This document shows positions 7,798 to 17,216 of a DNA stretch of 64,000 nt, one piece after another. The stretch spans positions 124,001 through 188,000 of the forward strand of contig NZ_BCFL01000019.1 in the NCBI RefSeq assembly GCF_002217755.1, given 5' to 3'. Under the pieces are notes generated by a model that was given only the letters and a program-made list of their open reading frames with translations, made no database searches and was not told where the DNA came from. The translations under genes and the position numbers were made by a program. How positions within the stretch are numbered: the first letter of the stretch is position 1; every line of letters starts with the position of its first letter. This DNA comes from Streptomyces hyaluromycini (GTDB taxonomy: Bacteria; Actinomycetota; Actinomycetes; Streptomycetales; Streptomycetaceae).

Positions 7798-7805
7798 CTG
7801 GTCCC

Positions 7806-7865
7806 ACTAAGGGGCGCGGGGAACTGCGCGATAAGCCACAGCGCACCCGCACCCGACGACGGCGC
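7806..7865. repeat. streptomycete interspersed repeat, copy 1
   Basis: Carries the core GGGGCGCGGGGAACTGCGCG followed by a CCACAGCGCACCCGCACCCG-type tail and a GACGACGGCG end, matching the other copies in this window. Located between ispF and cysS. Confidence 0.75.
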
Positions 7866-7914
7866 TTCACATACCGGTGCCACCCACTACCCTCGGCCCA
7901 CTACCCTAGGTCCC

Positions 7915-9312
7915 GTGACTATTCGCCTGTACGACACCAACGCCCGGCAGATCCGTGACTTCGCCCCGCTCGTGCCGGGCTGTGTCTCGATCTACCTCTG
8001 TGGTGCCACCGTGCAGGCGGCGCCCCACATCGGGCACATCCGCTCCGGCCTGAACTTCGACATCATGCGCCGCTGGTTCGAATACCGGGGCTACGCCGTG
8101 ACGTTCATCCGGAACGTCACGGACATCGACGACAAGATCATCGCCAAGTCCGCCGACCAGGGCCGCCCCTGGTGGGCGATCGGCTACGAGAACGAGCGCG
8201 CGTTCAACGACGGCTACTCCGCGCTCGGCTGCCTCCCGCCGACGTACGAGCCCCGCGCGACCGGGCACGTACCGGAGATGATCGAGATGATGCGCGGGCT
8301 GATCGAGCGCGGGCACGCCTACGAGGCCGACGGCAACGTCTACTTCGATGTGCGCTCCTACCCGGACTACCTCCAGCTCTCCAACCAGGAGCTGGACAAC
8401 CTCCGCCAGCCCGAGGGCGAGGGCGAGACCGGCAAGCGGGACCAGCGCGACTTCGCGCTGTGGAAGGCCGTCAAGCCGGGCGAGCCCAGCTGGGAGACGC
8501 CGTGGGGGCGCGGCCGGCCCGGCTGGCACCTGGAGTGCTCGGCGATGGCCCACAAGTACCTCGGCGCGGCCTTCGACATCCACGGCGGCGGCCTCGACCT
8601 GATCTTCCCGCACCACGAGAACGAGATCGCCCAGGCCAAGGCGTTCGGCGACGACTTCGCCCAGTACTGGGTGCACAACGCCTGGGTCACCATGAGCGGC
8701 GAGAAGATGTCGAAGTCCCTCGGGAACTCGGTGCTCGTCTCGGAGATGGTCAAACACTGGCGCCCGATCGTGCTGCGCTACTACCTCGGCACCCCGCACT
8801 ACCGCTCGATGATCGAGTACAGCGAGGAGTCGCTGCGCGAGGCCGAGCAGGCGTTCGCGCGGATCGACGGGTTCGTGCAGCGCGTGGTGGAGCTGGCCGG
8901 GGGAGCCGTCGAGCCCTCGCCCGAGGTCCCGCCGGCGTTCGCCGAGGCGATGGACGACGACCTGGGTGTCCCGCAGGCCCTCGCGGTCGTGCACACCACC
9001 GTCCGGCAGGGCAACTCCGCCCTCGCCGCCGACGACAAGGAAGCCGCCGTCGCCCGCCTCGCCGAGGTCCGGGCCATGCTCGGCGTTCTCGGCCTGGACC
9101 CGCTGGACCCGCACTGGTCCGGCGGCGGCCAGAAGGGCGAGGACCTGCACGGGGTCGTCGACACCCTCGTACGCCTCGTCCTCGACCAGCGCGAGTCCGC
9201 CCGCGCCCGCAAGGACTGGGCGACCGCCGACGCCATCCGCGACCAGCTGGGCCAGTCCGGTCTCGCGATCGAGGACAGCCCCTCGGGCCCGCGCTGGACC
9301 CTCAAGTCCTGA
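7915..9312 (+). CDS. cysS: cysteine--tRNA ligase
   Basis: 465 residues, class I aminoacyl-tRNA synthetase. HIGH motif at residues 38-41 (PHIGHIRSG), zinc ligand Cys29 (YLCG), KMSKS at 264-268, and a C-terminal helical anticodon-binding region. It is the full CysRS, not the MshC mycothiol paralogue, because the DALR-like C-terminal helices are present. GTG start at 7915. TACCCT at 7902-7907 lies 7 nt upstream and no ribosome site exists, so the mRNA appears leaderless. CACTACCCT is duplicated just upstream. A 12-bp hairpin follows and rlmB is next, as in other actinobacteria. Confidence 0.95.
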   Translation: MTIRLYDTNARQIRDFAPLVPGCVSIYLCGATVQAAPHIGHIRSGLNFDIMRRWFEYRGYAVTFIRNVTDIDDKIIAKSADQGRPWWAIGYENERAFNDGYSALGCLPPTYEPRATGHVPEMIEMMRGLIERGHAYEADGNVYFDVRSYPDYLQLSNQELDNLRQPEGEGETGKRDQRDFALWKAVKPGEPSWETPWGRGRPGWHLECSAMAHKYLGAAFDIHGGGLDLIFPHHENEIAQAKAFGDDFAQYWVHNAWVTMSGEKMSKSLGNSVLVSEMVKHWRPIVLRYYLGTPHYRSMIEYSEESLREAEQAFARIDGFVQRVVELAGGAVEPSPEVPPAFAEAMDDDLGVPQALAVVHTTVRQGNSALAADDKEAAVARLAEVRAMLGVLGLDPLDPHWSGGGQKGEDLHGVVDTLVRLVLDQRESARARKDWATADAIRDQLGQSGLAIEDSPSGPRWTLKS

Positions 9313-9361
9313 CCACTGGTCCTGACCGCTGGTCCTGACCACGGGTCTGCTGAAGATCGAC

Positions 9362-9389
9362 TGTGCCGCCCGGCCCCCCGGGCGGCACA
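9362..9389 (+). terminator. cysS terminator
   Basis: 12-bp stem TGTGCCGCCCGG / CCGGGCGGCACA with a CCCC loop, 50 bp after the cysS stop. Confidence 0.7.
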
Positions 9390-9437
9390 CTGCATAAGAC
9401 GTACGTACGAAGCGAAGCTCACGGAGACGGGTAACTC

Positions 9438-10379
9438 ATGGCAGCCAACAACCGCCGCATGTCCGGCAAGAAGGGCGCGCAGGTCGGCAGTGGCGGCCAG
9501 CGGCGCCGGGGCCTGGAGGGCAAGGGCCCGACCCCGCCCGCCGAGATGCGCAAGGGGCACAAGAAGAACCGCATCGCCACCGCCAAGGCCAAGCAGACCC
9601 AGCGCCGTCCGGTGGTGCGCGGCCGGGGCGGCAAGGGCACGTCCGAGATGGTCGTGGGCCGTAACCCGGTGGTGGAAGCGCTCCGCGAGGGGGTTCCCGC
9701 CTCCACCCTCTACGTCCAGCAGTTCATCGACAACGACGAGCGGGTCCGTGAGGCCCTCCAGCTGGTGGCCGAGCGCGGCGGCATCAACCTCATGGAGGCC
9801 CCGCGCCCCGAGCTGGACCGCATGACGAACGGCCTCAACCACCAGGGCCTGGTCCTCCAGGTCCCGCCGTACGAGTACGCGCACCCCGAGGACCTGGCGA
9901 ACGCCGCGTACGACGAGGGCGAGGACCCCCTCATCGTCGCCCTCGACGGCGTGACCGACCCGCGCAACCTCGGCGCGGTCGTCCGCTCGGTCTCCGCCTT
10001 CGGCGGCCACGGCGTGGTCGTCCCCGAGCGCCGCGCGGCCGGTATGACCGCCGGTGCCTGGAAGACGTCGGCCGGCACGGCGGCCCGCACCCCCGTCGCC
10101 CGCGCCACGAACCTGACCCGGGCCCTGGAGTCGTACAAGAAGGCCGGCATCGTGGTCGTCGGTCTCGCCGCGGACGGCGAGCACGAGATCGGCGACCTGG
10201 AGGCGCTGGGCGGCCCGGTCGTCATCGTCGTCGGCAGCGAGGGCAAGGGCCTGTCCCGACTGGTCGGCGAGACCTGCGACTTCCGGGTCCGGATCCCGAT
10301 GCCGGGCGGCGCCGAGTCGCTCAACGCGGGTGTGGCGGCGGGGATCGTGCTGTACGAGGCGGCGCGCCGCCGCGTGTGA
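9438..10379 (+). CDS. rlmB: 23S rRNA 2'-O-methyltransferase RlmB-like (SpoU family)
   Basis: 313 residues. A basic, Gly/Lys-rich N-terminal extension (1-65, rRNA-binding and typical of actinobacteria) is followed by an L30e-like substrate-binding domain (MVVGRNPVVEALREG) and a SPOUT methyltransferase domain with the trefoil-knot motifs NLGAVVRSVSAFG, VVIVVGSEGKGLS and IPMPGGAESLNAGVAAGI. The family methylates G2251-type 2'-hydroxyls or related sites in 23S rRNA using SAM. The exact target nucleotide cannot be told from sequence. ATG follows a weak GGAG. Context cysS-rlmB is conserved. Confidence 0.92.
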   Translation: MAANNRRMSGKKGAQVGSGGQRRRGLEGKGPTPPAEMRKGHKKNRIATAKAKQTQRRPVVRGRGGKGTSEMVVGRNPVVEALREGVPASTLYVQQFIDNDERVREALQLVAERGGINLMEAPRPELDRMTNGLNHQGLVLQVPPYEYAHPEDLANAAYDEGEDPLIVALDGVTDPRNLGAVVRSVSAFGGHGVVVPERRAAGMTAGAWKTSAGTAARTPVARATNLTRALESYKKAGIVVVGLAADGEHEIGDLEALGGPVVIVVGSEGKGLSRLVGETCDFRVRIPMPGGAESLNAGVAAGIVLYEAARRRV

Positions 10380-10496
10380 ACACATGTCCGCGGCCTGACC
10401 CGTGCGGGGTAATTCCGGCGTACCGGACATCCTTGACGGGGTCTGGACACATCCGGCCGGTCAAAGCAGTGTCCTAACTCCACGTCACTCGGTTAG

Positions 10497-12176
10497 ATGA
10501 GTGTGGACACCAGAACACCCCGCACACCCACGGGGGACCGCTCGTCGGGATTCCGCTCCGGATTCACTTCCGGGCCCGACGACGCTCCCGCGCTGAGCAT
10601 GGTGAAGGTGCCGAGCGATCCGGCGCAGGTCATCGTCAACCACGCGAGCTTCCGCGTGCAGCTGGGCGTATCGACACGGCGTACCCAATCTCCCCGGGTC
10701 GCAGGGCACTTGAGCGCCACCGAGGACACCGCGCGCATCCCGGTCGTGGGCGCGGCGGGCAGGGCGGGGGCGGCACCCGGACGTCGCCGCCCGGTCGTCT
10801 GGAGCGGCAAGTCCGCGCCCGACGACACTGGCGCCCACCGGCTGCTCCAGGCCGTCCGGGGCGGCAGCGTCCGGCACGTCGAGGAGCCCGCCGAGCCGGC
10901 CGGCGCGACCCGGGTCATCCCGCGCGTCGGCGACGGCGTCCTCGATCAGACCGTCGAGACCCCGATGGTCGGCCACCCGCGCTCCCCGGCCTCCGGCGAG
11001 AACCGGCTCATCCCGAACATGCCGGCGGTCGGCAGCGCCTACGACGAACCGGCCTACGGCGAATCGGCGTACGACGAATCGGCGTACGGCCAACCGTCCT
11101 ACGCCGACGACGAGTTCGAGGACTTCGAGGAGCCGCGGTCGGCCCGGCGGCCCGGTGACGGCGACCCGGCCCGGCACGCCTACTACCCCGGCCGCCGGAT
11201 GAACCTCGGGGTGGTTCTCCTCCCCCTCCGGATCTTCCTCGGCTTCATCTCCATCTACGCCGGCATGGGCAAGCTGTGCGACCCCGTCTACTTCGACGGC
11301 GGCAAGCGCGGCTCCATGGTCACCTGGCTCAACACGCTGCACCCCTGGGAGGTCGCCGAGCCGCTGCGCCAGTTCGCCCTCCAGCACCCGGTCGGCTCCG
11401 GCCTGGTGATCGCCTTCCTCCAGGTGATCGTCGGCGTGCTGACCGTCCTCGGCTGCTGGCAGCGGGTCGCCGCGGTCGTCGGCGCGCTGCTCTCCGCCGC
11501 GCTCATCGTCACCGTCAGCTGGAAGACCGTCCCCGCGTACGACGCCCCCGACATCATCTATCTCGCCGCCTGGTCCCCGCTGGTCATCGCCGGCGCCCCC
11601 GTCTACTCGGTGGACGGCCGGCTCGCGGGCGGCGCCTGGCGACGCCTCGGCCCGCACTCCGACATCTGGGACCTGCGCGCCCACGTACTGCGCCGGGGTG
11701 CCCTGGTCACGGCCGTCACCGTCGGCCTCACCCTCCTCGTCGGCTCGCTCCTGGGCGGCGCGGTCCGCGACTCCAGCCGCGTGGTCGTCCCCGGGCCCGG
11801 CGAGGCCCCCCGCAACAACCTCCCCGGCTCCAAGCTGCCCGGCGAGTCGTCCAAGCCCCGGCAGAGCACTCCGTCGGTCTCCACGGCTCCCTCCGGGGGC
11901 GCCACGGCGAGCCCTTCGCAGTCGGCGACCACTCCGGGCGCCGACCGCACCACGAGTGGCGCCACCACCACGACCCCCAGCGAGACCCAGGGCACCACCG
12001 GGCAGGTCCCGCACCAGCACACGGCGCCCGCGGCGACCACGGCCGGCCCGACCTCGGGCGGCGCCGCGACCGGCGGCACGTCCTCGACGGGCGGCGGCAC
12101 AGGCAGCGACACCGGAAGCTCCGGCGGCGCATCCTCCTCCGGCCAGCCGGGCCTGGTGGGCGGCCTGCTCGGCTGA
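10497..12176 (+). CDS. DoxX-family integral membrane protein with disordered ends
   Basis: 559 residues. The first ~235 residues are hydrophilic and disordered, with a repeated Tyr-Asp/Gly-Glu-Ser-Ala block (AYDEPAYGESAYDESAYGQ). The DoxX-type core follows (about 235-430) with four membrane helices (VVLLPLRIFLGFISIYAGMGK, given in part as FLGFISIYAGMGK; LVIAFLQVIVGVLTVLG; VVGALLSAALIVTVS; TAVTVGLTLLVGSLLGG), then a Ser/Thr/Gly-rich tail ending GGLLG. DoxX proteins are implicated in quinone/thiosulfate or redox chemistry, but the family is heterogeneous and the role here is unknown. The ATG at 10497 has no clear ribosome site, so the start is uncertain. A strong terminator follows. Confidence 0.85.
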   Translation: MSVDTRTPRTPTGDRSSGFRSGFTSGPDDAPALSMVKVPSDPAQVIVNHASFRVQLGVSTRRTQSPRVAGHLSATEDTARIPVVGAAGRAGAAPGRRRPVVWSGKSAPDDTGAHRLLQAVRGGSVRHVEEPAEPAGATRVIPRVGDGVLDQTVETPMVGHPRSPASGENRLIPNMPAVGSAYDEPAYGESAYDESAYGQPSYADDEFEDFEEPRSARRPGDGDPARHAYYPGRRMNLGVVLLPLRIFLGFISIYAGMGKLCDPVYFDGGKRGSMVTWLNTLHPWEVAEPLRQFALQHPVGSGLVIAFLQVIVGVLTVLGCWQRVAAVVGALLSAALIVTVSWKTVPAYDAPDIIYLAAWSPLVIAGAPVYSVDGRLAGGAWRRLGPHSDIWDLRAHVLRRGALVTAVTVGLTLLVGSLLGGAVRDSSRVVVPGPGEAPRNNLPGSKLPGESSKPRQSTPSVSTAPSGGATASPSQSATTPGADRTTSGATTTTPSETQGTTGQVPHQHTAPAATTAGPTSGGAATGGTSSTGGGTGSDTGSSGGASSSGQPGLVGGLLG

Positions 12177-12193
12177 CAGCCACCTCATGCTGA

Positions 12194-12226
12194 CGCAGCC
12201 CCGCGCTCCAAAGGCGCGGGGCTGCG
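12194..12226 (+). terminator. terminator after DoxX-family gene
   Basis: 13-bp perfect stem (12194-12206 with 12214-12226), 7-nt loop, 18 bp after the stop codon. Confidence 0.8.
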
Positions 12227-12261
12227 GCGTACCAGGCGTACCGAAGGGGCGCGATGTGCCG

Positions 12262-12490
12262 TCTGTCGACTGCGGCGCCGTCGTGGCTGGTCGCGCAGTT
12301 CCTCCCCCAGCCTTCGGCTGGGGGTACCCCCAGCGCCCCTTACGGGGCGCTGCCGAACCGCCCCCGAAGGGGGCGCGGGGAACTGCGCGCCAAGCCACGA
12401 CGGACCCGCAGCAGGCGACGGCGGTTCGCCCCCCTCAAAGGGGCGCGGGGAGCTGCGCGATCAGCCCCCACCCACCCGCAGCCGACGAAC
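12262..12490. repeat. streptomycete interspersed repeat, compound copy 2
   Basis: A cluster of the family: GCGGCGCCGTCGTGGCTGG-type start, a CCCCCAGCC/GGCTGGGGG hairpin, a CGCCCC/GGGGCG hairpin, then two successive GGGGCGCGGGGA(A/G)CTGCGCG cores (near 12373 and 12441) each followed by CCCGCAGC(A/C)G tails. It fills the gap between two convergent genes. Confidence 0.75.
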
Positions 12491-12513
12491 CGGCCGTCAC
12501 CACCCCCCTCGGC

Positions 12514-13245
12514 CTACCGCCCCAGCGCCGCCAGTTCCTTCGCCGCCTCCGTCAGGTCCTTCGCCGTGTCGATCGCCCGCCAGTACGCACCCTGCGGAAT
12601 CGGGAACCCGGCCAGCTGCCGGCTCCGTGCCAGGTGCGGGAACGTGGTCCGCTCGTGGTCCCCCCGCTCCGGCAGCATCTCGGCGAACGCGGGAGAGAAG
12701 ACGTAGACACCCGCGTTGATCTCGAACGTCGACGGCGGTGACTCGATGAAGTCCGTGATGTGGCCGAAGCCGTCGGTCTGCACGGCGCCCCAGGGGATCC
12801 GCGGACGCGCCAGCGCCAGCGTCGCCACGGCGTCCCGCTCCGTGTGGAAGTCGGCCATGTCGCGCAGCGAGAACCGCGTCCAGATGTCGCCGTTCGTGGC
12901 GTACCAGGGCCGGTCGGTGCGGGGCAGATGCGCGGCCGCGTACCTGAGGCCGCCGCCCCGGCCCAGCGGCTCGGCCTCCACCACCGTGGTGACGGAGAGC
13001 GGCAGGTCGGCCGTCGCCAGCCACTTCTGCAGGACCTCGGCGAGGTGGCCGCAGGAGACCACCACGTCCGTGACGCCCTCTTCGGCGAGCCAGTTCAGCT
13101 GGTGGCCGATGATCGGCGTGCCCGTACCCGGGATCTCGACCATCGGCTTGGGCCGGTCGTCGGTGTACGGACGAAGCCGTGAGCCCTGGCCACCGGCCAG
13201 GACCACGGCTTGAGTGGGGCGCAGCGCGGCGTTCGGATGGGTCAT
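12514..13245 (-). CDS. sugar-phosphate nucleotidyltransferase
   Basis: 243 residues, Rossmann-like nucleotidyltransferase (GlmU/RmlA/ManC superfamily). The signature AVVLAGGQGSRLRPYTDDRPKPM binds the NTP phosphate and the lysine contacts the sugar phosphate; WYATNGDIW supplies the metal-binding Asp and INAGVYVFSP is the second substrate loop. There is no left-handed beta-helix or ManC C-terminal domain, so it is a minimal enzyme, probably making NDP-mannose or NDP-glucose. The ATG at 13245 has no ribosome site, but TACAGT lies 6 nt upstream on its strand, so it is likely leaderless. It is convergent with the DoxX gene. Confidence 0.88.
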   Translation of the reverse strand: MTHPNAALRPTQAVVLAGGQGSRLRPYTDDRPKPMVEIPGTGTPIIGHQLNWLAEEGVTDVVVSCGHLAEVLQKWLATADLPLSVTTVVEAEPLGRGGGLRYAAAHLPRTDRPWYATNGDIWTRFSLRDMADFHTERDAVATLALARPRIPWGAVQTDGFGHITDFIESPPSTFEINAGVYVFSPAFAEMLPERGDHERTTFPHLARSRQLAGFPIPQGAYWRAIDTAKDLTEAAKELAALGR

Positions 13246-13340
13246 GCCCGAACTGTACGACGCGCCCCGGGGTCGGCTTCCCGCCGAGGGCGGCCCCTTA
13301 AGGAGCCGTTACCCACTTCCCAACCGGCGTTAGGGCCTGT

Positions 13341-13802
13341 CTAGCTGTGCGCGGCCAGCACGCCGGACGCGAAGGACGTGTCGCAGACCGGGCGGGCGTA
13401 CGACTGGGCGCGCGAGGCGCCGTAGATCCGCACCGCGGCCCGGCCCAGTGCGCGGGCGATGGAGGTGCAGTGCTCGGCCAGCGACGGGTGGCCGTTGACC
13501 GCCTGCTGGAGGTGGGTGAGGACCTGGCCCGGGTTTCTGTCCTGGAGCTCGGTCATCAGCTGGTCGCGCAGGACGTCCTGCGGGGCCTGGGCGACGGCCT
13601 TGGAGGAGACGTTCGCGTCGGTCACGTCGGTCGCGGTGAGCACCGAGCTCCGCGGGGATCCGGTCCAGTTGACGCGGGTGACCGCGAGGGTCCCGGAGAG
13701 CACCAGGACGACGGGCAGGACAAGGGCGAGGGTGCGGCCGATCCGGCGGGCAGGGCCGCCCCGGTGGCCGCGTCGCGTCTGAGAGATGGTGGAGTGCTTC
13801 AC
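13341..13802 (-). CDS. membrane-anchored/secreted protein of unknown function
   Basis: 153 residues. A basic N-terminus (HSTISQTRRGHRGGPARR) precedes one hydrophobic segment (LALVLPVVLVLSGTLAV, about 24-41), so it is a signal-anchored or exported protein. The mature part is helical with two cysteines (HCTSIARAL and RPVCDTSF) that could form a disulfide. No recognised family. GTG start at 13802 is preceded by TACCCT with 7 nt between on the minus strand, so it is probably leaderless. Confidence 0.75.
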   Translation of the reverse strand: MKHSTISQTRRGHRGGPARRIGRTLALVLPVVLVLSGTLAVTRVNWTGSPRSSVLTATDVTDANVSSKAVAQAPQDVLRDQLMTELQDRNPGQVLTHLQQAVNGHPSLAEHCTSIARALGRAAVRIYGASRAQSYARPVCDTSFASGVLAAHS

Positions 13803-13939
13803 GCGTGTGAGGGTAGCGTGCGGTAATGATTTGGCGACATTTAGTCACCGGTTCGGGGGATGGAGAAGTGCCGTGTTTCGGGTACGGGGTTGACGCACAC
13901 TGCTCGAAAACCACCCGGTTGCCGGGGTAGATCGGGGCA

Positions 13940-13979
13940 ACGGAAAGGGCCCCGCAGCAGGCCGCGGGGCCCTTTCCGT
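13940..13979. terminator. strong bidirectional terminator downstream of msiK
   Basis: 16-bp perfect stem (13940-13955 with 13964-13979) and 8-nt loop, located after the msiK stop (14051) and before the upstream end of the 13341-13802 gene. It isolates msiK. Confidence 0.85.
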
Positions 13980-14050
13980 CAACCTGGGTGAATTCACCCT
14001 GGTCAGAGGTTTGTTTCCGTGACGCACTCCCGGCGGGTGCCGGTCGCGGG

Positions 14051-15187
<1,137 letters not shown>

Positions 15188-15330
15188 GGCTCAGAGGCCC
15201 CCTTCTACCGGCAGGAACGTGCCGGACGATCCGTTGTAGGAAGGTGGTTGGTGTAGTCCACGAGGGTGAACTGGCTCAGGACGGTACCTGGCGTTCACCC
15301 CGTATGTCAGTACCTGGAGCCCTGTGAACT
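15188..15330 (-). promoter_or_regulatory. msiK leader, candidate msiK RNA motif
   Basis: The 5' region of msiK contains two inverted repeats: GGGTGAAC (15264-15271) with GTTCACCC (15293-15300), and CCGGCA/TGCCGG (15208-15225) just before the start codon. An actinobacterial 'msiK RNA' structure upstream of msiK genes is known in the RNA-motif literature. I infer this is it, but I could not align it to a covariance model. Confidence 0.5.
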
Positions 15331-15404
15331 TCGCGGAAATTTTCGACGGGCCCCGCCCGCGACGTGGGTACACTGCACGAGGCACACCCCCGAGGTGTGC
15401 ACAC

Positions 15405-15481
15405 GCCTCCTTAGCTCAGCTGGTCAGAGCGCCGCTCTTGTAAAGCGAAGGTCGTCGGTTCGAATCCGACAGGGGGCTCCA
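15405..15481 (+). tRNA. tRNA-Thr (anticodon TGT)
   Basis: Complete cloverleaf: acceptor GCCTCCT pairs with AGGGGGC, D arm GCTC/GAGC, anticodon loop CTTGTAA with TGT at 15439-15441, T arm GTCGG-TTCGAAT-CCGAC, and encoded TCCA end. The first anticodon-stem pair is C-A mismatched. It reads ACN (ACA) threonine codons, rare in this GC-rich genome. Transcribed alone. Confidence 0.95.
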
Positions 15482-15508
15482 CTGAGTACATCCACGGCGG
15501 GCCGTCTG

Positions 15509-17104
15509 TCAGGGCGCATGCCATTGCAGGGCGAACCACAGCTCCATGCGGACGCCGGGGTCCTGCAGGTCCGCGTCGAGGAGGTCGGCGAGGCGGGCCA
15601 GGCGGTGGCGCACGGTGTTGCGGTGCACCCGCAGGGCCGCCGCGGTGCGGTCCCAGCTGCCGTGCAGGGTCAGCCAGGTCCGCAGGGTGTCGAGGAGGAC
15701 CTCGGCGCCCGGTGCGCCTGCCTGTTCCAGGGGCGCGAAGCGGGTGCGGGCGAGGGCATGGGCTTCGGCGGGGGAGACGAGCGCCTGCAGGGTGAGCGGG
15801 TCGGCGGTGTGGACGACGGCGGGTGTGCCGGCGGCGACCGCGCGCTGTAGGGCACGTTCGGCCTGGGCGTCGGCGCGCGGCAGGTCGGGCGCGGCCACGG
15901 GTGCGCTGTAACCGAGGACCCAGCCGAGGCCGGCCGCCTGGGCGGGCACCTTCGGCCGGGCGTCGGGGGCGCAGGGCACCAGCGCCTTGAGGCCGGCGCT
16001 GTCCATGTGTACGTAGGGCGTGCCCAACAGGGCGGACAGAGCGGCCAGTCGGGCCGGGGCCACGTCGACGGGCGAGCCGTCGGGCAGGTGCCGGCCGTGC
16101 ACCACCGTCCAGTGGTCGTGGCCCGCCCCGGCCGGCGTGAGCGCGGGCGCGACCTCGGCGGGCGTGGCCCCGAGCATCAGCCGTACCAGTGCGCCGACGC
16201 TGTGGGTGTCGGTGCTCAGGGCGTGCCGTGGGCTGGTGAGCAGGGCCAGCAGGACCGCCGCGGTGCCGGTCACCTGGCGGTGTACGGCAGTCGGGGGCGT
16301 GGTGGCGGCCTGGCCCAGGGCGAGTGTCGTGGTGGTCGCGCTGTCCGCACCGGCGGGCAGGGTGTGGACGGTCAGGTGGACGCCCTGGTCGTGCACCGCG
16401 GCCGCCTTGGGGCCGCGGTCCTGCCGCAGGGTGCGTACGGCGAGGTCGCGCAGCAGGTGCGGGGACGCGGGGCGGGGGCCCGCCGCGAGGAGTTCGGTGC
16501 CCTGGGTGTCGTACAGGACCGACCAGGACCCGGTGTGGGCGGCCAGCTGGCCGAGGACGGCGCGCAGGGCGTCCGGGCGGGCGGCGGCCGAGGCCAGCGC
16601 CGACTGGGCCCGGGAGACCTCCCGCAGCTCGCGGTTGCGGGCCTCGGCGATCGCCGCGTACGTGGCCTGTCCGACGGCGACGAACGGGGTGGCGGGCGGA
16701 AGCCGCAGCAACGGCAGGCCGTGCCGGTCGCAGGCCCGGACGAGTTCCGGCGGGACCTCGGGGTGCACGGGGGCCACGCCGAAGCCGAGGGCGGCCACTC
16801 CGGCGGCAACGACCCGGCGGACGTAGGTGTCGATGCCGTCCGGGTCGCCGGGGAGCCGGACCCCGGCGGTCAGCAGCAGTTCGCCGCCGACCAGGTACGG
16901 CGTGGGGTCCTCGATCTCCGTGGTGCCGACCGTGCCGACGGTGCGGTCCTCGGCCGGCGGTCCGGCGACCTGGGTGAGGCCGAGGCCCGGGGCGGCGAGC
17001 AGCACGCCGAGGCGCACGGACGGCTGCTCGGCGTTCGCGTCGCCGTCGGCGCCCGAGCCGCCCGGGCCGCCCGAGCCGGAGCCGGCGGTGGCGGATTCAT
17101 CCAA
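15509..17104 (-). CDS. PucR-family transcriptional regulator
   Basis: 531 residues. After a Gly/Ser-rich start it has the N-terminal purine-catabolism regulator-like domain (about 30-150, EDPTPYLVGGELLLTAGV), a middle GGDEF-like non-catalytic region, and the C-terminal PucR helix-turn-helix (TLHGSWDRTAAALRVHRNTVRHRL, in part LRVHRNTVRHRLARL). PucR proteins usually activate neighbouring catabolic genes in response to purines, amines or amino acids. It is divergent from the symporter gene at 17217. I chose a TTG start at 17104 because GGAGA sits 6 nt upstream and no ATG/GTG fits. Confidence 0.88.
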   Translation of the reverse strand: MDESATAGSGSGGPGGSGADGDANAEQPSVRLGVLLAAPGLGLTQVAGPPAEDRTVGTVGTTEIEDPTPYLVGGELLLTAGVRLPGDPDGIDTYVRRVVAAGVAALGFGVAPVHPEVPPELVRACDRHGLPLLRLPPATPFVAVGQATYAAIAEARNRELREVSRAQSALASAAARPDALRAVLGQLAAHTGSWSVLYDTQGTELLAAGPRPASPHLLRDLAVRTLRQDRGPKAAAVHDQGVHLTVHTLPAGADSATTTTLALGQAATTPPTAVHRQVTGTAAVLLALLTSPRHALSTDTHSVGALVRLMLGATPAEVAPALTPAGAGHDHWTVVHGRHLPDGSPVDVAPARLAALSALLGTPYVHMDSAGLKALVPCAPDARPKVPAQAAGLGWVLGYSAPVAAPDLPRADAQAERALQRAVAAGTPAVVHTADPLTLQALVSPAEAHALARTRFAPLEQAGAPGAEVLLDTLRTWLTLHGSWDRTAAALRVHRNTVRHRLARLADLLDADLQDPGVRMELWFALQWHAP

Positions 17105-17216
17105 TGGGCATCTCCATATTGGACAGAAGCGGCACTTCAGCTCCAGTACACCCCGTGGCTACGGTCATGTCACTCCCCCCGCCCGACCCCGCTCTCCCCC
17201 GTCCCCGGAGGATTCC

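Noticed and set aside
15405..15481. Integrated element bounded by the tRNA-Thr
   Set aside because: No direct repeat of the tRNA 3' end was noticed downstream and no integrase gene is nearby, so I do not call an attachment site.
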